This document shows positions 33,301 through 45,406 of a stretch of DNA of 64,000 nt, in pieces. A model generated the notes under the pieces. It was not told the DNA's origin and did no database searches. It was given only the letters and a program-made list of their open reading frames with translations. Each line of letters starts with the position of its first letter. Positions within the stretch are counted from its first letter, which is position 1. The DNA is from Mytilisepta virgata. Its lineage: Eukaryota > Mollusca > Bivalvia > Mytilida > Mytilidae. The stretch covers positions 56,858,230 to 56,922,229 of the forward strand of contig CM051516.1 of the NCBI GenBank assembly GCA_028015205.1, written 5' to 3'. Both the position numbers and the translations under genes were made by a program.

Positions 33301-36300
33301 GTCCAACACGCTTGTATCCGCTTTAGCGAGAATGCTGAACAAGATAGGAAAATCTATGTAGACAATCAGTCTTGATTGATACATATTTACATACACAGAT
33401 GCCATTTTACGTAGACTCGGTCTGCCGGTCTACCGCTAATTTCGAAGACTGCTTTCTTGCAGCCAGGAGACATTGATCAGTTTTGTATTTGAATTACAGG
33501 ACTATAGGCATAATGCAGAAGCAGCAAAAGCAGCTTTGGATGGAATGGAAAGAAAGGGGAGGCATCTAAGAGTACGATTTGCAAACCATGGTGCTGCAGT
33601 GAGAGTGAAGAACCTCTCAATATCTGTAACCAATGAATTGTTAGAACAGGCATTCTCTCAGTTTGGTGAAATTGAGAGGGCAATTGTAGTAGCAGATGAA
33701 AGAGGAAGATCTGTTGGAGAGGGATTGGTTGAATTTGCTAGAAAGCCTGGAGCACAAGCTGCTATCAAAAGATGTTCAGAAGGAATATTACTGTTAACTG
33801 CGTAAGATAGATTCAAGTTTAACAAAAAGTTATTACAATGAATGTCATAAGGCAGTATATGGACTAGTTGGCTGCCTGAAAAAAGTATCATGGACCTTTG
33901 TGTCATGTCTAAACTTGTATTTTTAAGGTTTAAATTTGAACAATATCATCCATCCCATATAGCATCATCAATTAAATAAACAAACAAATAAGAATGATAT
34001 ATAGTTTTCAGTCCGCGAATTAAACCAAAAGCAAGAAACCAATAGTTCAAGTCTGGTAAAAATTTGCTTTTAAACTTGGTAAAATTATACATCACTAGTT
34101 TGACTTGTCCAGTAAAAGATTCATCCAATCAAGGGGATTTTCTGTTTGGATCACTTAAATGCACTACACAAACTACAATGCAGCCTTAAGTTCAGTGAAT
34201 GAATAAATGTCACAGATTGAGTCAGTCTTCCAGTGTTGATTGATTTAGTATCTTATTTTAATGTAGCAATAAATATTCTCCATTTGATTTCAATGGAAAG
34301 CAATCGTGCAGTATAGTTCTACAATTTCACGCTTAAACACGGAACAATACCAAAGCAATCTGAATTAGATCTTTGTCTCTTTACAAAAATTTATGGCGGA
34401 AATAAGATAGACTTGAAAATAATCTGTTGTTGAAAATACTTATCTGAAGAACCAAACCCCTGCCAACGAGCTGATTTGAGTTACTTATAAGTATAATATA
34501 CATGAGAACAAATTTGAGGATTTTATTTGCAAGAACCACTGAGATATTGCCCAGGTTTCGAAGTGACTTCATTTATAAATCATGCAAATAAGATTTTTAT
34601 CATTCATATTCGTAATAGTTAAATAAGTTATTAGCTTACCCGGCCTTAATTCTTTTTTTTTATTTAGATACCCAAGACCAGTGATAGTAGAACCAGTTGA
34701 GGTGAAGGATGAGGAAGATGGTGTATCAGAAAGATATCTCCCTAGAAATGAACAAATGAGAATGGACAGAGAAAAAGAACCAAGAATTGCACCACATGGA
34801 TCTTTTGAGCATAGATTTGCAATGAAGTATAGGGAAGTTGATGAAATGGAAAAACAACAGATAGAAAGAGTGAAAAAAGAAATGGATGAAATGAGATTGA
34901 AATTGGAATCAGAAATGGAAGGTGCTATGTATGAGTACCAGGCAGAACAGATCAGAGCAGGTACTTAATAGATCAATTATTATTTAGTTCGTAAAATAGC
35001 TAAATACATACATGTACTTATTATCTGTAAACAGGTATTACACAGAAGGGGAAAGGCAACAAAAATTGAGGATGTCGACATTAACTTCAGAAGTCAAATC
35101 CTCAAATACATTGCAAATCCTATAAAAATTTAAGTTTCTTTCAAAAATGAGCAAGGCTAAGTGATTGTTTCATTTCTTTTAATGTGTATTTCCTTTTTAA
35201 ATGCACTTTTCTAGAAGCAAATTTAACACAGAAATAGAAATGAAGATGATTATTCAAATTTTCACTTTCAACAAAATCAAAAGTGTTTAAATATTTGACA
35301 AACTGTTAATATCTTACTTCGAACAACAAGTGGAATATATTAATAGTATGTCAGTAATCAATCCAAAAGTACCATTATACTTTCTGGCAATAATTTTTGA
35401 GTGAAAAATAGGGAAAAGTCTACAGACGTGTACATGAAAATTTTAATCTTTCAGACTTAATGCGACAGCAAGAGGAACTAAGAAGAATTGAAGAAATGAG
35501 ATCTGAACAGATGAGACGAAGACAGGAATTTGATTCAAGGTAAATAACTCTGATTTCGGCTGGGTGTATTGTTAATGGGATTTTCCAACAGTTTGGCAGT
35601 GTACGGTGGATGGGCATTCTGCTTCATACTTTGATGAAGAAAAACCTGGCTTGTTGAAAGATCTTGTTTGAAACTAGTGAACCTTTTGAACTTGACAGCA
35701 GTGTTCCAGGCTGCCAGTCAACATGGACATAGTCCAGGTGATTGATACAGGCTCCTGGGAGCCTCTAGTTTTGTTTCCCATTTTCTGTCAATTTGAATTT
35801 TGGTGGATGGTTAAGTGAAAAATTTCTTGTTTTTTATGCCCTGCCCATTAATGTGGATTGGCAAAAGAGTTAACCTTGTCTGTACGTACACTATGTGGTT
35901 AAGTTTTGCATTTATGTTCAATTCTTTGGAACTTAGCAAAGTGTATCAATGAAAGTTCATCAGTGGATGTGCCTTGGGTGGTCCTGAGCAGTCATACATG
36001 ATGACCTACATTTTAGGTGGGGCATCTGTGTCTTAAGACACAAATTTTAGTTTTATTTTACAATCCATAATTTTGTTTGCATGTTTCAAAGATTTCATCT
36101 ATTTTTGGTGGTTATGTACAAAAAGTGGTCAACAAAGAATTTTTTTATTTTGGCTTTGCATGTTTTCAGTCTAAGTACAAAGTTTTTCGTGAAGAATGTA
36201 TTTTAAAAAAACAATTCCCATAATGTAAATAGACACCGTCAAATTGTATGACAAATCATAATAAACAGCAGAGGTGTTTACATCTACGATTTTGTCGTAG

Positions 36301-39300
36301 TTTCTACTGATTTTAGTGGAAAAATGTGGACTACGGTTTTCATTTCAAAATCTACAGTTGTCAATTCGCTTGTTCGGAAAACTTTCGTTTTACAAAATGT
36401 GTAAAATTCCTTCTGAATCACTTAAATGCTTGAAAGCAGCAGAACATCTATGCTTTCAAGCGCCTTTGAGACCAGGTTAAATAAATCAATATGGCGGGAA
36501 GCATCTCCAAGAAGACAGATCAGACCAGACCAACTAATGACAATAATAATGTTTCGGGACCAACAACAGCAAAGAAATCCTTCCAAAGGTTTAGAGAATG
36601 TTACAAGGAAACCTTCCTTCTTTGGGCCTTCAAAGGAGGGTCCTACAGTACATTTGTGTGTTGCTCTACATGTGAACTTGTTTTTTCTTGCGCGCATAGC
36701 AGGTTCATGCGGCTTCGCTGCACTCATTGGACAGTACTACTGACAACAGGGCAAAACTACTGACAATTCTACTGACAGGCATCATTTAGGGTAAACAGTA
36801 CTTACTATCTGATTTTGTGACCAGTTCTGATTTGATGGTAGCACCTAATACCCCAAAGTTTAGATCAGCAGAAATATTTTACAAGTGTGTGGCAGATTTT
36901 ACTGCTTGGACCTTTTGGCAAGTGCAAGAAGAGTGGAAGAATTTGATAATAATTTCCAAGGTTTCATATTTTTCTAAAATCTATTTCTGTTGTATTTATT
37001 TCATCCATTAAAGTACATGTAGATTGAAGCAAGTTGTTCTGGAAAGACTGGAGGTGACATGTGATTATGGTCTGAATGGCTTATCAAACTGAAACTGGTG
37101 AAATCAACCATAGAAAAACAGAAGAAATAAAGGATGTGATTTTATTTAACAAGTTGGCGTAATTGTAGTTGCAGCAATCAACATGGTCACCTTAAAATGC
37201 TTTTATTTCTGAATATATCTGCATCACAAGTTGAAGATTTTTTGTATTTAAAATCTATGGGCATACTGTGGTGTATAAATTTTTCAATGCAAATTTAATG
37301 TGTTTGAAACTTTTAAATTTCAGGAGAGATGAAGAAAATCGAATGATAAGAGAGGAAGAGGAAAGAAGAAGGGAGATCTTGCTGAGAGGTGATATGGGTA
37401 TGCGAGGTCCTCCTCCTAGAGTTCAAATGGATCAGGTATCTATTACTGCAGGTGTACTGCCACACTTATACCTTTAGTTTTAATATCTAATACTGTATGA
37501 TTTATAGACACTAAATTCACAATTAAATGGAAAATAAATGAAGAGTAACTAAATGAGTCAAATTATTTTATGGTGTTTATGACAGAAATTTGATTACAGC
37601 AGAGTAAATATACTTGTTAGCTCACCTGGCCTAAAAGGCCATGTGAGCTTTTGTCATCACTTTGCGTCCGTCGTCGTCGTCGTCGTCGTCGTCCGCGTCC
37701 GCGTCCGTGTCTGTTAACTTTTTACATTTTGATCTTCTTCTTTGAAACCACTGAACAGATTTCAACCAAACTTGGCAGAAATGTTAAGCAGGTGGTCCTT
37801 TACCAGATTTGTGAAATTGGTGCCGATCGAAAATTCAAAATGGCCGCCAGGGCCAATTATGTGTTCTGATTGGTCCAAATTTCAAAAATCTTCTTGTCAG
37901 AAACTACAATGCGGATTGAATTGTTACTTTGCAGAAATGATTGTTAGATAGTCCTGTACTCAACTTGTGAATCGTTTGCCGATCGGAAATTCAAAATGGC
38001 CGCCATGATGAAACATAGTTTAACATTGGACCCTATGGGAATTTCACATTTTAATCTTATTCTCTAGAACCACTGAACAGATTTCAACCAAACTTGGCAG
38101 AAATGTTAAGCAGATGGTCCTTTACCAGATTTGTGAAATTGGTGCCGATCGAAAATTCAAAATGGCCGCCAGGGCCAATTATGTGTTCTGATTGGTCCAC
38201 ATTTCAAAAATCTTCTTGTCAGAAACTGCAAGGAGGATCGAATTTTTACTTTGCAGAAATGATTGTTAGTAAGTCCTGTACTCAATTTGTGAAATTGGTG
38301 CCAATCGGAAATTCAAAATGGACGCCATGATGAAACTTAGTTTAACATTGTACCCCATGGGAATTATACGTTTTCATCTTTTTTTCTGAAACCACTGAAC
38401 AGATTTCAACAAATCTTGGCAGAAATGTTAAGCAGGTTGTCCTTTACCAGATTTATGAAATTGGTGCCGATCGAAAATTCAACATGGCCGCCAGGGCTAA
38501 TTTAGTGTTCTGATTGTTCCAAATTTCAAAAATGTTCTTGTCAGAAACACTACAATGTGTATTGAATTGTTACTTTACAGAAAAGGTTTTTAGATAGCCC
38601 TGTTTTCAAAGTGAGAATTGTTTTCAATAATTGGAAATTCAAAATGTCCACCATGCAGCTTAGTTTTAAAACATTGAACCATATGCAGACCTGTGAGGTG
38701 CATGCATATTTTATTCAGATTTGAGACAAATTCCTGTAATTTTTTTCTTTGATCTTTGCAAATTTTAACCAATTTCACGACGGACAATTTTCGAAACTTG
38801 GCAGGTCTGAAAAAAAAAAAAAGTTTACATATTATCCGGCAGTATCCGGAAACGCAACTTAGTTTATTCCGATTTCGATTTGGTGTTTGCATTTTACTGT
38901 GCCCCTGAAGGTAAATCATGGTTAGGAAAACGTTTTAAAGGATACCACGTGGTACGAACAGTACGAATGTTTTCAATATTGTTGCCGGAGTTTAGATAAT
39001 GAGTTATTGTTCATCAGTTTAAAGAACGTTACAATAGGTAACTGAATGATAATTTAGGGCTGTGAAATTAATTTTAATCTATTTATTGACTCACATAGTT
39101 TTGACCCACTTCAATCCGGTTCCGCGATCTGGCCCAGATTATGACTCCCACAAATTGATTACTTTCTAATTTTCATGATATTTCGAGTGACCATTCAGTG
39201 ATATAAAGAACGTTACAATAGGCCCAGTTTGCCAGGTGAGCGATTACAGGCTCTCTAGAGCCTCTGGTGTTAAGAGAAAATTAGTTAGTTGTAAGGGAAT

Positions 39301-42300
39301 TCTCAGAGGTTGTGTTGTTTTCACTATGGTTACTTTGTACGTGACTTCAGAAAAAGTGCATAACAGTACTCTAGGATTTTTTATTTAATTTAACTTTTAT
39401 TTTTATTCTCGGTCATCATTCATGAATTAGAAAGAGTCTTATCGGGAACTATTAAGAGGTTTCGTCAATACTGTCTGGTACCTTTCAAATGTCAAGAATA
39501 TGATTATTTCAACTTTTGTCTTAAAACAACCACGATGTAAAGCTGAAACATGGGCCTTAAAATCCAAGTCAAAATCAGATACAACAATGAAAGTCAGGCT
39601 TCAAAATATTTTGATTTAATCATTTTTTACAAAGCATTTCCATGGATAAACTCATTTAAAATTTACTTTCCCATGGACAAAATTCATGTATGTTTGATCC
39701 TGGATAATCAAATGAAATACAAATATTTTATATAAAACTAACTAGAAGGGGGAAAAGATAGTTTGTTGTGACTTCTGACATTAGAGTTTGAATCCTACTA
39801 GTTGCAAGGCCGATATAATCCCAGTCGTAATTGACACAGATTGCCAGTTTTCATGCTGATCTTTGGTGATTCTTTCTGGGTAATCCATCTTCCTCCAGCA
39901 AAAAAAAACATTCTACAAAAGTAAATGGAGCATTAGACCCCAATAACCAAGCCTTTGATTGAAATTAGATGTGTGTCAATTTTTATACACTCGTCTTTAA
40001 AGATGGGACATATTATGGTATACCGTCGTCCGTCGGTCCATCATCCACATTTCGGACAATAACTCAAAAACGCTTTCAGTAATTTTCATGAAACTTTGGT
40101 GAATTGTTTGTTGTCTATTGACATTCATTTTGTAAGTTCCCTTTTGATTTTTATAAATTTCCGGTTTTAGGTTTCAGAGTTATGGGACTTTAGTCATAAA
40201 AAAGGGGGTTTTCAGTTTTTGGACAATAACTTGGTTGCTTTAAGCTATTTTCATGAAACTTTTGTGACTTGTTAATGTCTTTTGACTTAAGTTCCCTTTT
40301 GTTTGTTTTTTTTATAAATTTTCGATATGACATTTCAGTGTTATGGAACTTTATTCATTGAAAAATCACTTGAGGTAGCCTTATACATGCCGAAATATTC
40401 ATGTTTAGTTTCAATGGGTACCACTGCATATGCATGTCTTTTTTGGGGGGAGTCTTGAGCAGTGCTTACTGTATTTCTAGTTAATCATAAAAATTCATTT
40501 AAAGCATAAAGACGAGTTTAAAGGCCCACAGGCGTATCATGTGCTCATGGCGCAGCTCTTTATTTTAAATGACATTCCTAATATACATTACTATTCTAGC
40601 CATTAAAAAAAATTCTTAAGACAGGTTAAGTTATTGAAAAGGCAAATAATGGTTTCAGAGAGATAAATCATAGAAGTTTTGATCAGATTAAGTTGTCAGT
40701 GTTGAGAATTGTGGACATCTTTCTTTGAAAACAGAATGTGCTGTTTTATTACAGAGAGAAGGAAGAGGCAGAGGTGCAGGTGGTCCACCACCTATCCCTC
40801 CCCCTCCAGTACCACCTATGGGCATGGGCATGAACAAGGAAGAAAATGTAAGACTATCCTCTGAAATTTGCTTTTGTGCATTTAATTTTCAGCTTGAGTT
40901 GTTTCTTTTTTCATTTAGTTCTATGAAATACATGTATAATGTAAAATTGGGAAAATGTTTGCGGACAAGATTATTCATACAGCTAAAATAAATGATTTAT
41001 TATATATACATGTATGTGATATTGCTGGTTTTTAGCCTTTAATCTTAACGAGAAATTGTCTGAAAAAAAGAATGAATTATTGAGGAATTTATTAATGTGT
41101 TTGTCTTCTAATTCTACCAGAATGTAATAATTCTTGGATTAGCGTCATATGATTGATACTTAACATAATACAGTTCATGTATAGTTGGAGGTTTTCATAA
41201 AAAAAACTTGTCTTTTCTGTATATATGGTAACAAGAGGATCATGGAATATTTGGGTATTTGTGTGCAGCAGTGTTCAGTAGATTAGTTTTTTTAGTGAGA
41301 TGTTTTAATAGCATGTACAAAGTTAACCAGTGTGAAACAATAACAATGTAGTACATATTTAAAAACATATCTGGTTACCTCTGATCATTTTGTTACTGTC
41401 AAAATCAGCAGTCAGTTTTCTATAAAAGCCGGCAGCTGGTAAAATCAGCCGCCTTTTTTTTTTTCTGGCTATGAAATTTCTTTCAAGAATGATTTTAGAA
41501 CATGTTCGGCACGAGGTCTGATTTGCAGTATTTGTTTTAGGAGAGGTCAAATTCTATGCTATCACTTGTGTGCTTGAATGCATTGTAAATTTTTTTTGAT
41601 TACAATGATCAAGATTAAATTTATTTCTTTTGGTTATAAAGTTTTCCTTTTCTTTTATAAAGCTTTTGTTCATTCATACAATGAAAACGTACTTTTGTCT
41701 GTCCAGATTTTGCCGCCGAAAAAGTTCAGCATGCTTTGACCCCTTGAGTCAGTATATAAGGTTTCGCACCAGAGAATTTCAGTTTGTCGAGGTTTTCCAC
41801 ACAACCAGAACACTACGATTTAATTTGAGCGATTTCAGCAAGTTTTAAACATGAGCGAAGAAGGAAACAGCTCATCCGCACATAGGAGTCAGCCACCACC
41901 GTCGTCACGCGGGTCTCCTGATTTTTCGCCGGAGGATGCTTTAGCGTTATTCACCCAAAAGCTAGATGACGCTTTACAAAAGCAGAAAGATGACATTTTT
42001 TCCGAGATGGAAGTTCGTATTAGGCTCCAGCCAGCCGACACAGTAGTTTCAACTCCAAAGGTGACACCAACTTTCCGTTACGAGGCAAACGCCAAGCAGT
42101 TTGATTTTAACTCCGCACGTCTCGAAGAGGTTTCAAAGGTGATCGACTTTATCAGGAGGGGATCTCATGCTTGTGCAGTGGATGCACTAGAGAAATGCAG
42201 CACCGCACTTAAAGAGCGCAACAAACTTCTGCGCATCGCAGATAAATACGGTTGGGACGTTGTAGAAGAGTACACCGACGATCCCCTAACGGACGGCAGC

Positions 42301-45300
42301 GACGATGCTGTAAAGCTTCGACAGGCAGAATATCGGGCAAAAATGAAGAGGAGAGAAAAGCAGAGGCAGAAATACGCACCTTACAGCGCCGGACCAAGTA
42401 CAGCAGAGAAGCCGAATACGTCTCATCTTTTTCGTGACTCTAGCGCATCATTTGGAAGATCGGCACCTAAACACCCAGCCCAGGGTTCAGACAGCAAATC
42501 GCCCGGTATCTCGTACACCCCTTCAGAGTACTTCAGCAACGCTTACGGAGGAAAGACCAGCAATTCCGGGAGATGCTATTACTGCAACGACGAAAACCAC
42601 TGGGCATACAACTGCCCAAGAAGAGCCCGTTCCAGCCCACCAAGACCATTTAGAGACAGCAGATACAGCACAGGAGCCAGGCGATGAAAATGACTATGCA
42701 GTTAAGTATAATTTTTCTCACATTTTATCTATTAAGAACGAGTTAAAATCGAACGCGGATTTAAATGAGGTAAATAATTTTGTCGTAGATAATTTAAGAT
42801 CTCATTTATCGTTTTGGAAAAACACATTACGAGCTAGTAATTTTGTACTGAATGTAATAGAATATGGTTATTTAATGCCCTTTTCTGATTCACCTACCTC
42901 AAAAATCATGAAAAACAATAGTTCGGCTATCACACACAAATCCTTCGTAACTTCAGCGATCAACAGATTATTAGACGCAGGAGTGGTTATCGATTGTCAG
43001 AATAACCCCCCTTTCGTTATTAATCCTTTGACCGTGTCCGTTAACGCCGACGGCAAAGAAAGGCTCATATTAGATTTACGACATGTAAATAAATTTATAG
43101 AAAGAAGAAAATTTAAATTTGAAGGCGTGCCAGAAGCTATTCAGTTTATTTCAAGTCCAGGTTACTGTTTTAAATTCGATCTCAAATCAGCATATCATAA
43201 TATTGTTATTCACGAGGATCATAGAAAATTTTTAGGCTTTTCTTGGGATTTTCCAGAAGGAACAAGGTATTTTACATTTAAATGTCTTCCATTTGGCTTA
43301 TCAGTAGCGGCACATATATTTTCAAAAGTGCTCAGACCGTTAGTGAAATATTGGAGATCTTTTGGTTATCGCATGGTACTTTATTTAGATGATGGTTGGG
43401 GTTTTGAAAATTCGTACCATTCTTGCAAATCCTTAGCTGACAGAGTTCGAGGGGATTTATCGCTTGCAGGTCTTTTTCTGAACCACGAAAAAAGCATTTG
43501 GGAACCTACTCGCAGGTTAACTTGGTTAGGTTTCACCTGGGATCTTTCTGCACTCACTTTGGAAATTCCACAGGAAAAACTTTCGAAATTCCGAGGGATC
43601 ATTTCAAATACTCTTGATAGCTTGGAAGATTTAACTCCGAGAAAGTTGGCGCGTATTACAGGAAAAATTATCTCCTTCATGCCTAGCTTCGGTAATATTT
43701 GCCGTATTATGAGTAGAAATATGCTCATGATTATTGCAACATCCGAGTTTTGGGACCAAAAGATTACTCTTACAAATGCCGCTCTGTCTGAGCTCGAATT
43801 CTGGTTTTTTAATTGTCAGTCTTTACCCACCAGGAAATTTTTGGCGCAAAACCGTATTCCTGATAAAATCGTTTATGCTGACGCAAGCAGTTTTGCCTGC
43901 GCCGCTTTTACCGTCGAAACAAATTCAAAAATCGTACACAAAATGTGGTCCGACACCGAGGCCAAGCAGAGTTCTACTTCCAGAGAGTTACTCGCAGTCT
44001 TAATAACATTAAAATCTTTAAAAAGCGATTTGGCTAATCGAATCGTTAAAATTTATACAGATAATCAAAACGTCGTGAGAATTATCCGAGCAGGGAGCAT
44101 GAAAAGTGATTTGCATTCTTTGGCAACAAAAATCTTCAGTATTTCCGTTGTAGACGCAATATCATTAGAAGTTGAATGGATACCTCGAGATTACAACCAA
44201 GTGGCGGATTTTTACAGTAAGGTTTTTGACTTCGACGACTGGGGAGTCAGTAATATCTATTTTAATTATTTTAATTCAATTTGGGGCCCATACGACATTG
44301 ATCTGTTCGCAGATGTTAACAACCATAAAATGTCTCGTTTTTTCTCTAAATTTTGGTGTCCTGGCACCGTTGGAGTCGATGCATTCGCGTTTGATTGGGG
44401 TTTGTATAACTGTTGGATAGTTCCACCTGTAAATCAAGTGCCGAGAGTAATTCAGCATCTGGCTCTTTGCGAGAGCCACGGTACTCTTGTGGTACCAAAA
44501 TGGACTTCAAATTGTTTTTGGCCGTTTTTGTGGTCATCGGATAACCGCCGGTTTAACTTTTTTGTTAAAGACGTAGTAGAATATGTTAGGCCATCCAGTT
44601 TCTTTGAGGCAGGTTCAGATAAAAATAGCATTTTTGCCGCTCAACCGCTCACTTTTAACGTTCTTGTTTTGAGAATAGATTTTAGACGTTGAGTTCGAGA
44701 TCAGATTTTAAACCTTGATTTTCAGTATGTACGATAAGTAAGCGCGAGTCTGAGCGATTGAATTAAGTTAGCAGAGGCTCTCCATCATTTTTGAAGGCTT
44801 GCATTGTAAGCATTTCTTTTTTATTCATTGTTCACAAGTCCCGTTTGGGCCTATTGCAATATTTAGTCGTTTAGGACGTGCCGAAAGAAAATGTGTTTTC
44901 AGTAGAAATTCTACTCATACAGATATATGCATGAAGTTTTATGATTGATTCATGCCCGTTTGGGCACTCTGTTTGTTTAAGGAAGTCCCGTTTGGGCACT
45001 CTGTTTTGTCTAGCGAAGTCCCGTTTGGGCATTTTATATTTTATGGCACGAGTCAGTATTGACCCAGGAAGTCCCGTTTGGGCATTTTATATTTTATATT
45101 GACTTAATAAGTCCCGTTTGGGCATAACAATTTTAACATCAATTGCGACTGGAGGTTTGCCCCCTTTTTCTTCAGAAACAAGTCCCGTTTGGGCACAGTA
45201 ATCAATAACACGTATTGTAAGTGGAAAATTGTTCCTTTTTTCCCTTGGAGATAAGTCACGTTTGGGCATATTATTACATATTTTTGAGAACGTCTTTTAA

Positions 45301-45354
45301 TTTTCTGACCTTAAAAATAGTTTTCCGGTGAAACAGTCAGATCTTTATAGTTTT

Positions 45355-45406
<52 letters not shown>

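Noticed and set aside
44836..45268. CRISPR-like array
   Set aside because: Repeats are only 16 bases, spacing is irregular, and they lie inside a eukaryotic retrotransposon.
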